A stretch of DNA of 64,000 nt from an uncultured Lachnospiraceae bacterium (lineage in GTDB: Bacteria; Bacillota; Clostridia; Lachnospirales; Lachnospiraceae). The stretch lies in assembly GCA_944381575.1 (NCBI GenBank), contig CALWLS010000007.1, positions 48,459 to 112,458 on the forward strand. The letters run 5' to 3'. The number at the start of each line of letters is the position of its first letter. The first letter of the stretch is position 1. Both the position numbers and the translations under genes were made by a program. Under the pieces are notes generated by a model. That model saw only the letters and a list, made by a program, of their open reading frames with translations, did no database searches and was not told where the DNA came from. Of this stretch, positions 18,973-27,397 are shown piece after piece.

Positions 18973-19896
18973 TTAACGCAGGAATCCGGCGATGACCTGT
19001 TCCTCAGCCTCTTCCTCCGTAAGACCGAGAGTCATGAGCTTTATGAGCTGCTCTCCCGCGATCTTGCCGATGGCAGCCTCATGGATAAGGCTTGCGTCCT
19101 CGCAGGTCGCCGTAAGGTTAGGCGATGCAGCCACCTTGGCGTGATCCATAATGATGGAATCGCACTCGGAATGTCCGCTGCAGTCAGCGTTTCCGTTCAT
19201 GGTACTGTCAAAGAACTGATAACTGTTCTCCTTTGCCACCGCACGGTTTACTATGTTGCAGCTGCAGCCGTCTCCATTTAAGTTAGTCACGAAGTTCGAC
19301 CTTGCCTGCTGATTTCCGGTAGTAAGTATTTTCTCCTTGATCTCAAGATAAGCGTCTGCCGCTATCTCCGCCTTTGTCTCCCTTAAGGTATCATCTATAC
19401 CGGCTATCTGGGTGGTCTCCATCTTCATGTAGGAGCCCTCCTCAAGATAGATGATAGTGGTAGGGTTCATGAGGCGTTTTCCACGGCCCTCGCCCTCGCC
19501 GTAATGCTTTTCCACATAGCGGATCTTTGCATTCTTACCAACATGGAAGGTGTGTATACCATCGTGAACGCTGTCTCCGCCTCCGCAGTTGGATATGCCG
19601 CAGCCGGCGATGATCGTCACATCGCTGTCCTCACCTATGTAGAAATCATTATATACAAGGTCCTTTAACCCGCTTTCAGAGATTATGACAGGTATGTGGA
19701 CGCTTTCCTTTTTTGTACCCGGCTTTATTATTATGTCGATGCCCGGCTTATCGTCCTTAGGCACTATATCTATATTCGCAGTCGTCTGTCTTGCCACGCC
19801 CTTGCCGTTGGAGCGAAGGTTATAAGCTCCCGCAGGGAGAGCATCAAGCTCTGCGACCTCATGTAAGAGATTTTTCTGAATGCTGTCTAAGATCAT
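18973..19896 (-). CDS. sufB: SufB/SufD-family Fe-S cluster assembly scaffold
   Basis: A 307-residue SufB/SufD core protein, shorter than Escherichia coli SufB (495), as expected for the minimal form of anaerobes and archaea. The middle is a beta-helix with Cys-rich segments (GCGISNCGG near 100 and GDGCSCNIV near 210). The C-terminus has HEAAIGKIAGEQL, GLTEEEAEEQVIAGF, the typical end of the family. It acts with the ATPase SufC to build Fe-S clusters. The start follows the sufC stop by two bases, with GGGAG inside sufC. No cysteine desulfurase or SufU is adjacent, consistent with a two-gene SmsCB-type system. Confidence 0.9.
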   Translation of the reverse strand: MILDSIQKNLLHEVAELDALPAGAYNLRSNGKGVARQTTANIDIVPKDDKPGIDIIIKPGTKKESVHIPVIISESGLKDLVYNDFYIGEDSDVTIIAGCGISNCGGGDSVHDGIHTFHVGKNAKIRYVEKHYGEGEGRGKRLMNPTTIIYLEEGSYMKMETTQIAGIDDTLRETKAEIAADAYLEIKEKILTTGNQQARSNFVTNLNGDGCSCNIVNRAVAKENSYQFFDSTMNGNADCSGHSECDSIIMDHAKVAASPNLTATCEDASLIHEAAIGKIAGEQLIKLMTLGLTEEEAEEQVIAGFLR

Positions 19897-19898
19897 AG

Positions 19899-20621
19899 TT
19901 ATTCTCCCATCTTTTCCTTAAGGATAGAACATGGCCCGTTAGCAGAGTTGTCCAGCAGCAGAGGGAGGACCTTATCCCTCTTGTCAAAACAGACTGTCTC
20001 TCCATCCTTCAAATAAAGTATCTTGTCAGCTATGTTAAGTATGCGCTCCTGATGGCTGATGATAAGTATTCCGCCGTTTATGAGCTTTCTCATCTTCTCA
20101 AATACATATGTGAGATTCTGGAAGCTCCAGAGGTCGATACCTGCCTCAGGCTCGTCAAAGATGCTGAATCGGGTCTTCCTTGCCAGTACCATGGCGATCT
20201 CTATCCTCTTCATCTCGCCTCCGGACAGGCTTCCGTCAAGATCCCTGTCTATGTAATCCCTGGCACAGAGCCCTACCTCGGAAAGTATGTCGCAGATATC
20301 GTTGAACTTCGCATCCTTTCCTGCTGCAAGCATCATAAGATCGCGCACCCTTAAGCCCTTGAACTGTACAGGCTGCTGAAACGCGTAGCTGATGCCGAGC
20401 TTGGCCCTCTCTGTTATGGAAAGATCCGTGATATCCTCACCGTCCCAGAGTATACGTCCCTCCGTAGGCTTGATGATACCGGCTATTATCTTTGTCAGTG
20501 TGGATTTTCCGCTTCCGTTAGGGCCTGTTATGACCGTGAATTCATCCCCGAATTCCAGATCTACGCCCTTTAATATCTCGTTATCTTCAGCCTCATAGCT
20601 GATGTTTTTTAAAGTCAGCAT
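19899..20621 (-). CDS. sufC: SufC-type ABC ATPase
   Basis: The 240-residue ATPase partners the SufB-like protein. It has Walker A GPNGSGKST near residue 34, the Q-loop in YAFQQPVQF, the ABC signature LSGGEMKR near 145, Walker B FSIFDEPEAGID near 167 and the switch His in LIISHQ near 195. No membrane segment is present; SufC is cytosolic and powers the scaffold's conformational change. It is the first gene of the sufC-sufB operon, downstream of a recognisable promoter with an inverted repeat in the leader. Confidence 0.93.
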   Translation of the reverse strand: MLTLKNISYEAEDNEILKGVDLEFGDEFTVITGPNGSGKSTLTKIIAGIIKPTEGRILWDGEDITDLSITERAKLGISYAFQQPVQFKGLRVRDLMMLAAGKDAKFNDICDILSEVGLCARDYIDRDLDGSLSGGEMKRIEIAMVLARKTRFSIFDEPEAGIDLWSFQNLTYVFEKMRKLINGGILIISHQERILNIADKILYLKDGETVCFDKRDKVLPLLLDNSANGPCSILKEKMGE

Positions 20622-20660
20622 ATTTTTCTCTCGCCTTCCAATGTTTAAATTTGGTTGGAA

Positions 20661-20725
20661 TTAGATTAGATTTAATCTAATTATGTTTTCTATGTTATTC
20701 TATTCCCTGAGCCCCTGAAAATCAA
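20661..20725 (-). promoter_or_regulatory. sufCB promoter with inverted-repeat operator candidate
   Basis: On the minus strand a TTGATT -35 box (20720-20725) and a TAGAAT -10 box (20697-20702) are 17 bases apart. Downstream, at 20661-20680, lies TTAGATT-AGATTT-AATCTAA, a 7-bp inverted repeat that overlaps a tighter repeat TAGATT-T-AATCTA at 20667-20679. It sits between the -10 box and the start codon, a good position for a repressor such as an Rrf2/IscR-type Fe-S sensor. The regulator identity is not shown. Confidence 0.6.
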
Positions 20726-20865
20726 GAAAGTTCCGCATATACGGCCGCCGTTATTAAATAAAATACAATTTCCTATTAACTTAGTAGGTTTTTATTTTCA
20801 GGTGCCTTTATATTATCATAATCCCCACCATTTTTGTGTGGTATTTACAACGAAATTGGAAAAAT

Positions 20866-21384
20866 TTATTTAAGCTTCTTTTCGTATAACACATAAACTG
20901 CTTCAGGCAGTCCGTTTAAGTCCTTACGGATCGTCCCTGCCTCTATACAGCCGTGCTTTTCATAGAGCTTTCTTGCCGGCGTATTATTGATGTTCGCATT
21001 GAACCTGAGTGCGCTGCAGCCCGACTTTTTTGCATATTCCTCATAAAAATCCATCAGCGCATCTCCGATTCCTTTTCCTGCGTACTCAGGATCTGCGGTA
21101 ATGGTATGCAGGACCATTACCTCGTCATCCGCGGCCGGATATCTCCATGAACCCAAGGTGTATGCACTGCTCTGTTTTTTATTTAGTATGCACGATCCTC
21201 TGACACTGCCGGTCAGGTTATCAACATATACAAACAGTTCTCCATTTTTCAACGCGGAAAGCGCCGTGTCCGCTGTAGGATAAACCCCCGAAAGCCAGCC
21301 TGTAAGGCAGTCACTGCAGTTTACTATTTTCTCATATATAGCTGCTATATCTGCGATATCATCTTTTACCGCTTTACGTATCAT
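20866..21384 (-). CDS. GNAT-family N-acetyltransferase (tandem paralogue 1)
   Basis: A 172-residue GNAT-fold protein. The acetyl-CoA-binding motif A is VMVLHTITADPEYAGKGIGDALM, with the GKGIG loop near residue 104, followed by the NNTPARKLYEKHGC motif near 148. It shares length, the PTADTA segment and the WR(Y/F)PAADxEVMVLHT block with the next upstream gene, so the two are tandem paralogues. The substrate is unknown. The gap to the sufC promoter (20726-20865) is AT-rich with no gene. Confidence 0.85.
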   Translation of the reverse strand: MIRKAVKDDIADIAAIYEKIVNCSDCLTGWLSGVYPTADTALSALKNGELFVYVDNLTGSVRGSCILNKKQSSAYTLGSWRYPAADDEVMVLHTITADPEYAGKGIGDALMDFYEEYAKKSGCSALRFNANINNTPARKLYEKHGCIEAGTIRKDLNGLPEAVYVLYEKKLK

Positions 21385-21428
21385 AAATATCCCTTTTTTT
21401 ATTTAACAGAAAAATATACTGACCGCAA

Positions 21429-21947
21429 TTAAACTATCTTTTTCTCCAGCATTATTAGCCAGGTGTCATTGATGCCGTTTGCGGTGCCGTAGACAAGACC
21501 CGACTCTATGAAGCCTGACTTTTCATAAAAGCCTCTTGCTATGGTGTTCTGCTTTCCGGTATCCATGCGCAGTACCTTGCAGCCCTTATCAAGAGCATAT
21601 TCCTCATAAAACTTAAGTATCTGTTTTCCGATGCCCTTATGACTTGCCTCTGGGTCGACAGCAAGGGTGTGCAGCACCATTACTTCATTATCTGCTGCCG
21701 GAAACCTCCAGCTGCATTTCGAGTAGGCGTCCCCCTGGATCTGATTAATTATTGCGGTGGCAATGACCCTGCCTTCGGCGTCATCCTCATAGACAAAAAG
21801 GTCGCCTCGCGCAAGGGCCTTACACGCCGTGTCCGCCGTAGGATATACATCCTCAGACCATCTGGTCATGTTAGTGTCGCTGTGTATTACATTTTTATAT
21901 ATTTCAGTTATCCTCTGGATATCGTTTGCAGCCGCTTTTCTTATCAT
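21429..21947 (-). CDS. GNAT-family N-acetyltransferase (tandem paralogue 2)
   Basis: A 172-residue GNAT-fold protein, first of a tandem pair. It has EVMVLHTLAVDPEASHKGIGKQIL (motif A, loop HKGIG near residue 104) and a C-terminal ARGFYEKSGF motif. The equal length and shared blocks with the following gene, only 44 bases downstream, point to a local duplication. The copies have diverged clearly in the acceptor-side regions, so their substrates may differ. Confidence 0.85.
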   Translation of the reverse strand: MIRKAAANDIQRITEIYKNVIHSDTNMTRWSEDVYPTADTACKALARGDLFVYEDDAEGRVIATAIINQIQGDAYSKCSWRFPAADNEVMVLHTLAVDPEASHKGIGKQILKFYEEYALDKGCKVLRMDTGKQNTIARGFYEKSGFIESGLVYGTANGINDTWLIMLEKKIV

Positions 21948-22070
21948 ATCCTGATCCTTTCACACATTCAGTCTGCCCATGTAATTCATTCTGCCGGTTA
22001 TATTACCTTAAATTACATTAAATCGCCTCAAATTGCCTGAATCATCCCTGAAACCGGCATTCCCCGTAGG

Positions 22071-22607
22071 TTAAACGCCGTCTTTATGGTCTCCTATCAT
22101 TTTTTCCATCCATATGACGTCATACCATCTGTCAAACTTCCTGCAGCATCTGTGATAAGCCGCGATCTGCGTAAATCCCATATGCTTGTGGAAATCCCTG
22201 CTGTTATTATTTACATACTCATCCTCCGGATCGACATAGCTTATGCAGGCATAGAGATTAAGTATACCCATGGCCTTAAGCCGCCGCTCCAGCTCCTCGT
22301 ACAGTTTTTTGCCAAGTCCGCATTTTACGGCCTCATGATCCAGATATATGGTCGTCTCGCAGGACGTATCATAGGCCGTCCTTTCCACAAAGGCCCTCGC
22401 ATGGGCGTATCCTATGATCCTGCTGTCTTTTTCCGCTATTATATAGGGATATTTTTTCATTATATCCCTCATGCGCCCCATGAATACTTCCTGATCCGGA
22501 GCTTCATATTCCATGCTTATGGCAGTGTTTTTTACATAGTATGAATATATTTTGAGCAGCTCTTCCGCGTCTTCCATTACGGCGTCCCTGATGATAAGTT
22601 CGTTCAT
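22071..22607 (-). CDS. GNAT-family N-acetyltransferase, phosphinothricin acetyltransferase-like
   Basis: A 178-residue GNAT protein resembling the PAT/YncA group: IRDAVMEDAEELLKIYSYYV at the start, AHARAFVERTAYDTSCETTIYL in the middle, and motif A containing GLGKKLYEELE near residue 97. PAT-like enzymes acetylate small amines or amino-acid analogues such as methionine sulfoximine; the actual substrate here is unknown. It is the third acetyltransferase in a row on this strand but is not a close paralogue of the other two. Confidence 0.85.
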   Translation of the reverse strand: MNELIIRDAVMEDAEELLKIYSYYVKNTAISMEYEAPDQEVFMGRMRDIMKKYPYIIAEKDSRIIGYAHARAFVERTAYDTSCETTIYLDHEAVKCGLGKKLYEELERRLKAMGILNLYACISYVDPEDEYVNNNSRDFHKHMGFTQIAAYHRCCRKFDRWYDVIWMEKMIGDHKDGV

Positions 22608-22708
22608 GCTATGCCCCTTCCTTTTTAATTCTGTGCAGCAAATACATATTTACCGGATCGAATCATGCGCCGGCAATACCACAGCCTCAGACCGATGTGC
22701 TTCTAATT

Positions 22709-23563
22709 TCAGATATTCCCGGTATAAACGTATTTTAGATGCCTTTCGGCTATTTCTTTAAGCCTGTAAATGCTTTCAGGCTCAGTCGGCATCTTGTCCT
22801 TCATCTTATATCTCGGGAAAAAGCGGGTGATATGCAGCGGTATATCCCCGCTTAATGAAGCTATCCACCGGGCTTCCCTGCCCATATCTTCCTCGGAATC
22901 ATTTTCACCCGGAACTATCAGGGTGGTAAGCTCCACATGACATCCAAGTACGGCTTTTTCTATAAATCCCTTAACGGTCTCGAGATCTCCTCCGACCATT
23001 TTGTAATAACCTTCCGTAAATCCCTTAAGATCTATGTTCATAGCGTCGATATACGGAAGTATCTCTTCAAGTATCCGAGGTTCAACGCATCCGTTGGTGA
23101 CCACCACATTTTTAAGTCCTGCTTCATGCACAAGCTTTGCGGTATCCCGGACAAATTCGTATCCGATAAGCGGCTCATTATATGTAAACGCCACGCCTAT
23201 ATTGCCTTCGGAAACATATTTCAATGCAAACTCTTTGATCTCCTCCGGCAAAGCCACGCCGTATCCCGGCTCCCTTCCCGGCTCTGGCATGGATATCTCA
23301 TGATTCTGGCAGAATGGACATGAAAGATTGCAGCCATAGCTTCCTATCGAAAGTATGCGGCTTCCCGGATGAAAGCGCTTTAAAGGTTTTTTCTCTATCG
23401 GATCCAGCATGAGGGAGGTTACTTTTCCGTAATTATCGCAGACCAGCTCCCCGCTTACATTTTTCCTTGCCCCGCATCTTCCGGTCTGTCCTTCTCCAAC
23501 CCGGCAGTGATGCGGACAGACATCGCAGATCAGTGCCTTATATGAATTATCGCCTTTTTCCAT
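22709..23563 (-). CDS. amrS: AmmeMemoRadiSam system radical SAM enzyme
   Basis: A 284-residue radical SAM protein. The cluster motif CNLSCPFCQ near residue 77 is the CxxxCxxC form. An N-terminal Cys/His region (CDVCPHHCRVGEG..GRCGARKN) is typical of the AmmeMemoRadiSam/PflA-like subgroup. NLKG-like and GCVEPRILEEILPYIDAMNIDLKG segments fit the TIM barrel. It lies 40 bases after the MEMO1-AMMECR1 fusion gene, the partner that defines the system. The reaction is not known in bacteria. AGGAG precedes the ATG. Confidence 0.92.
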   Translation of the reverse strand: MEKGDNSYKALICDVCPHHCRVGEGQTGRCGARKNVSGELVCDNYGKVTSLMLDPIEKKPLKRFHPGSRILSIGSYGCNLSCPFCQNHEISMPEPGREPGYGVALPEEIKEFALKYVSEGNIGVAFTYNEPLIGYEFVRDTAKLVHEAGLKNVVVTNGCVEPRILEEILPYIDAMNIDLKGFTEGYYKMVGGDLETVKGFIEKAVLGCHVELTTLIVPGENDSEEDMGREARWIASLSGDIPLHITRFFPRYKMKDKMPTEPESIYRLKEIAERHLKYVYTGNI

Positions 23564-23603
23564 GCTTTACTCCTTCTCTGCTGTTTTAACGTCTTGAAAT
23601 GCA

Positions 23604-24998
23604 TTAATGATGCCTTATTACCTCAAATCTCTGCAGCTTTACGTCATTTTCATAAGCAGGTATCCCGGCCTTTCTTTTCGCTATGGCGACCTGTTCCTCT
23701 ACGGAATCGACTCCCTCAAGGTCCGGCAGCAGCAGGCCTCTTTTAAAGCCCCTGCTTACTATAACTCCATACCGCTTAACATCAAGCTCCGCCATGGAGC
23801 TTATCTCCTCAGGTTTTCCAAGAACATCCACGCTGTATATCAGTTTATCAAGCTCCCAGGGCCTTATCGGAGCGAATCTCGGATCATGCGCGGCAGCGCT
23901 TATGGCATTCTCCATTATCTCCTCCGCGATACTTTCCCGCACCGGCGCGATGGTACCTATGCATCCCCTCAGGCGCCCCTCCTCCTTGATGGAAACAAAT
24001 ACTCCGGCGCGTCTTAAATACATTTCATCAGGAAGCCCCTTTGGCATATCCGGCTTACTGCCTGTTTTAATATATGTTTCTACAGTTTTTCTCGCAAGCC
24101 TGACATAAGGGTCTTCATTTACCGCACCCAAACTTGCTTCCCTTCTCAGCTCATCCTCATATTTATCAAGGAAATGTCTTTCATTGTCCCTGCCTGCCGC
24201 TTCAAAGGTACATATACCATATCCTACTCCGAATGTCCCCTCATGGGAAAGTCTTTCCGGCCTCACGCTGATCCCGTCAAAGGCTCCCGCCATTATAACA
24301 AAGGATCTGTGTCCGCACTCGGCAGCCCTTTCGCAGAAATCCTCTGAAAAATTAAAAAGCTCTCCGAAATCAGCCTTCCCCATGACCTCCATTATACGTT
24401 CGTCATACTCCAGGCCCTCTTTGATAAAGCCGTAAGGTCCGTCCTCTTTAAGCTTATGGGAAAGATCCCCGCTCGCAATGACCGCTGTCCTTTTTCCCAT
24501 AAGCTCAGCCGTTTTACTTATGCACTGCCCAAGCTTATAATGAACTGAAAATGGAAGCCCCGAAAGCCCTATCCTGACTAATTTATAGTTATCCTCCGGA
24601 TAGTATTTCCGCAAAAACCAGAGCGGCACCATAGTGCCGTGATCAAGATTTTTATCACGTTCTCCCATGGTGCCCGCAGGTATGTTGTTTTTCTCCGCTT
24701 CCTCCGTGAGCAGCCTTACAAAATCCGTGTCATACCTCACGGCAAAAGCTTCCTGAGGCGCCCCGAACGCAGAAAGATCCCCGGAGGCTGAAGCCCCCGG
24801 AGAAATATGGAAATAGTCGGCGTACATTATGGAATGGGGACTTGTCACAACTATGGTCTCAGGCTTCCATGAGGCTAAAAGCTCCATAGCCCTGTCATAC
24901 GCATCAACAGTCTTTTGTATCTCCTTTTCTCGTCCGCGCCCAACTGCCGGTATGATCACCGGCGGGTGAGGGACCATTACCGCGCCTGTTACAGACAT
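23604..24998 (-). CDS. Fused AmmeMemoRadiSam proteins B and A (MEMO1-like + AMMECR1)
   Basis: The 464-residue protein has two parts. Residues about 1-265 are a MEMO1/LigB-like dioxygenase-fold domain, with MVPHPPVIIPAVGRG at the start, TSPHS, DHGTMVPLWFL and SGDLSHKL, all positions of the His/Asp metal site in the LigB family. Residues about 290-464 form an AMMECR1 domain, with GVFVSIKEEGRLRGCIGT as its hallmark (LRGCIG) and AAHDPRFAPI. In many genomes these are separate genes; the fusion plus AmrS makes the full three-part system. The function is unknown. The Nudix gene ends 23 bases upstream. Confidence 0.92.
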   Translation of the reverse strand: MSVTGAVMVPHPPVIIPAVGRGREKEIQKTVDAYDRAMELLASWKPETIVVTSPHSIMYADYFHISPGASASGDLSAFGAPQEAFAVRYDTDFVRLLTEEAEKNNIPAGTMGERDKNLDHGTMVPLWFLRKYYPEDNYKLVRIGLSGLPFSVHYKLGQCISKTAELMGKRTAVIASGDLSHKLKEDGPYGFIKEGLEYDERIMEVMGKADFGELFNFSEDFCERAAECGHRSFVIMAGAFDGISVRPERLSHEGTFGVGYGICTFEAAGRDNERHFLDKYEDELRREASLGAVNEDPYVRLARKTVETYIKTGSKPDMPKGLPDEMYLRRAGVFVSIKEEGRLRGCIGTIAPVRESIAEEIMENAISAAAHDPRFAPIRPWELDKLIYSVDVLGKPEEISSMAELDVKRYGVIVSRGFKRGLLLPDLEGVDSVEEQVAIAKRKAGIPAYENDVKLQRFEVIRHH

Positions 24999-25021
24999 CT
25001 TTTCCCCTCCATATCTTATCG

Positions 25022-25408
25022 TTAAAGTAAGGTTTTTATCTTCTCTATGAGCCCCAGATCAGCCGGAAGCCACTCCACGTCATACAGGCTGCTTTTATCC
25101 AGCCATCTCGCCGCTTCATGCTCTTTCAGTACAATGTTTTCCGACTTAAGCCTGCACAGAAAGCAGTCCATGGAAAGATGAAATCCCGGATAGTCATACT
25201 CCACCGTATCTATAAGCCTGACCGGTTCTATCTCAGCCTCCAGCTCTTCCCTTATTTCTCTGACTATGGCCTCTTCCGGCGTTTCTCCCGGCTCTATCTT
25301 GCCTCCAGGAAACTCCCAGCCGTCCTTATACTCGCCGTAGCCTCTCTGGGTGGCAAAGACCCTCCCCTTATCAATTATAACTGCCGCCGCAACTCTTACT
25401 ATCTTCAT
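25022..25408 (-). CDS. Nudix hydrolase, MutT-like
   Basis: A 128-residue cytosolic protein. The Nudix box is complete at about residues 35-57: GGKIEPGETPEEA.VREIREELEAE, matching GX5EX7REUXEEXGU with a hydrophobic/acidic end. The N-terminus VRVAAAVIIDKGRVFATQRG fits the MutT/8-oxo-dGTP diphosphatase group, which cleans oxidised nucleotides. It lies between the IlvD-like dehydratase and the AmmeMemoRadiSam fusion with gaps of 34 and 23 bases, so it is probably in one transcript with them. Confidence 0.9.
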   Translation of the reverse strand: MKIVRVAAAVIIDKGRVFATQRGYGEYKDGWEFPGGKIEPGETPEEAIVREIREELEAEIEPVRLIDTVEYDYPGFHLSMDCFLCRLKSENIVLKEHEAARWLDKSSLYDVEWLPADLGLIEKIKTLL

Positions 25409-25442
25409 ATATTTTCCTTTAAAGACCTTGGCTTAAAAGATA

Positions 25443-27128
25443 TCAGACGTCGAGGAACTTAAGCACTCCCTTATGCTTAAAGCTTTTAACTTCCATTTCC
25501 TTCCTTCGGCGGGATAACTCATCTTTAACGATCTCCCGATCCTTTTTTTCTCCGTCAAAGCCTGTGATATTGATGCTCTTGTTATTAACATCTATCTCTA
25601 TAATATCATTTTCCTTTACAAATGCTATAGTTCCGCCTTCTGCAGCTTCAGGAAGCAGATATCCCACGCACGGCCCTCTTGATGCTCCCGAAAACCGTCC
25701 GTCTGTGACAAGGGCCGTACTTAAGGCAAGCTCAGGTTTATTACAGATCGCATCCGTGGCTTTAAGCATCTCCGGCATCCCCGCAGCCTTCTTTCCCACA
25801 TAGCGGAGCACTACAACGTCTCCGGGCTTTATCCTGTCCTCGTAAATAGCGGCCACGGCGCTCTGCTCATCCTCAAACACCCTTGCCCTGCCGGTAAAAT
25901 GATACATGGATTTATCCACTGCGCAGTGCTTGATCACGGCCCCGCCCTCGGCAATATTTCCTTTAAGGATGGTCACTCCTGAATCCACATCCTCAGGCTC
26001 GTCCACAGTCTTTATGATATCCTCCGGCTTCATGTTCATATTGCGCATCATTTCCTCACTGCGCCTGAAATATCCGTTTTCCTCAAGAGCCTTGAGGTTT
26101 TCCCCTATCGTGTGTCCTGTAACGGTCATGAGCCCCGTATCTATGAGTCCGTGTTCTGCAAGCTCCTTCATTATACGCGGAATTCCTCCCGCGTACCAGA
26201 AATACTGCGTAGGCCATTTACCCGCTGTCAGGATGGAGGTCAGAAGCGGCACTCCTTCGGTATACTTATCAAAGTCCTCTAATGTAAGTTCAATGCCTGC
26301 CTCTTTAGCGACCGCTGGAAGATGCAGCACTGCGTTTGCCGACCCTCCTATGGCAGCATGTACTCTTATGGCATTTATAAAGGCTTCCTTTGTGAGTATG
26401 CTTGACGGACGAATGTCTTTTTTAACAAGCTCCGGCACCTTACGGGCTGCTGCCTGGGCCAGCTGGATGATGATATTGGTGTTGGCAGGAGCAGCTCCGG
26501 CACCCGGCATGGCCATGCCAAGGGCCTCTGACAGACACTGCATCGTGGTGGCAGTCCCCATGTACTGACATGCTCCGCAGCTTGGGCAGGCGTTGCACTG
26601 GACATAAAATTCATCCTTTGCCGTCATTTTTCCTTCCGCCACTCTTAAGTCGGTCTCATAGCAGGAGTCCGCAGAGATAAATCCCGGTCCCGGCGCCATG
26701 GAGCCTCCCGGTATGTGTATCGCAGGTATGTCCAGTCTTGCTATCGCCATCAGATGTCCGGGAGTAGCCTTGTCACAGGATGACATGGTGATAAGCCCGT
26801 CGTAGCCCGAGGCTCTTGCATGGATCTCCACCATCCCGGCTATAACCTCCCTTGATACGAGAGAATAGCTCATTCCTTCATGCCCTGTGGCGACACCGTC
26901 GCACATATCTGTGACGGTATAGACCGATGGCGTACATCCGGAGGCGTATATCTCATTTTTTACAGGCTCCACTATCTGATTTAAATGCCTGCTGCCCGGA
27001 TGGCTGTCTCCATAGGTTGAATCTATCAGTATCTGAGGTTTTTTAAGATCATCGGGAGTCATGCCCTTACCCATCCATAATGGATCTACCTCAGGGGCCT
27101 TTTCCCTTACCAACTGGCTTTTTAACAT
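25443..27128 (-). CDS. IlvD/Edd-family dehydratase (probable dihydroxy-acid dehydratase)
   Basis: A protein of about 561 residues in the Fe-S dehydratase family. Cluster Cys positions are in SSCDKATPGH and CNACPSCGACQYMGTA, and GRFSGASRGPCVGY near the C-terminus is conserved. The family includes IlvD (valine/isoleucine synthesis) and sugar-acid dehydratases. The segment GKWPTQYFWYAGGIPRIM differs from the usual IlvD form, so a sugar-acid substrate is possible. The ATG at 27128 is chosen because AGGAGG lies five bases upstream; a longer frame to 27179 has no such site. No other branched-chain genes are adjacent. It diverges from a LysR regulator that likely controls it. Confidence 0.85.
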   Translation of the reverse strand: MLKSQLVREKAPEVDPLWMGKGMTPDDLKKPQILIDSTYGDSHPGSRHLNQIVEPVKNEIYASGCTPSVYTVTDMCDGVATGHEGMSYSLVSREVIAGMVEIHARASGYDGLITMSSCDKATPGHLMAIARLDIPAIHIPGGSMAPGPGFISADSCYETDLRVAEGKMTAKDEFYVQCNACPSCGACQYMGTATTMQCLSEALGMAMPGAGAAPANTNIIIQLAQAAARKVPELVKKDIRPSSILTKEAFINAIRVHAAIGGSANAVLHLPAVAKEAGIELTLEDFDKYTEGVPLLTSILTAGKWPTQYFWYAGGIPRIMKELAEHGLIDTGLMTVTGHTIGENLKALEENGYFRRSEEMMRNMNMKPEDIIKTVDEPEDVDSGVTILKGNIAEGGAVIKHCAVDKSMYHFTGRARVFEDEQSAVAAIYEDRIKPGDVVVLRYVGKKAAGMPEMLKATDAICNKPELALSTALVTDGRFSGASRGPCVGYLLPEAAEGGTIAFVKENDIIEIDVNNKSINITGFDGEKKDREIVKDELSRRRKEMEVKSFKHKGVLKFLDV

Positions 27129-27288
27129 ATTTTCCTCCTTCTGACATATTAATGCCAACTGCATATTTAAAGGTTTCATTTCATGGCGGTATCTTTTTGT
27201 TATCAGAATTTACTGTCAGATGCATTCCAAGTATTAATGCTTACATTTTATGCCTTTGTGCCACAAATTAATAACATATATTTTTCGT

Positions 27289-27315
27289 ATATCAACAAAT
27301 AAAAAGTTGTTATAT
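27289..27315. promoter_or_regulatory. Inverted repeat between the dehydratase gene and lysR
   Basis: ATATCAACAA and TTGTTATAT form a near-perfect inverted repeat with an 8-base spacer, in the 269-base divergent gap. LysR proteins bind such dyads between their own gene and the target. The gap otherwise holds no gene. Confidence 0.45.
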
Positions 27316-27397
27316 ACTATCTTTAACACAGCGTTCATGCGAGAAACTCATATAAGTAACCTGATAATATACATTTTTCACTCCACAGGATAGATCA

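Noticed and set aside
22016-22031. A 16-base identity (CATTAAATCGCCTCAA) between 22016-22031 and scar 3 at 40730-40745
   Set aside because: A single 16-base match in a window this long can arise by chance, and the surrounding bases do not extend it.
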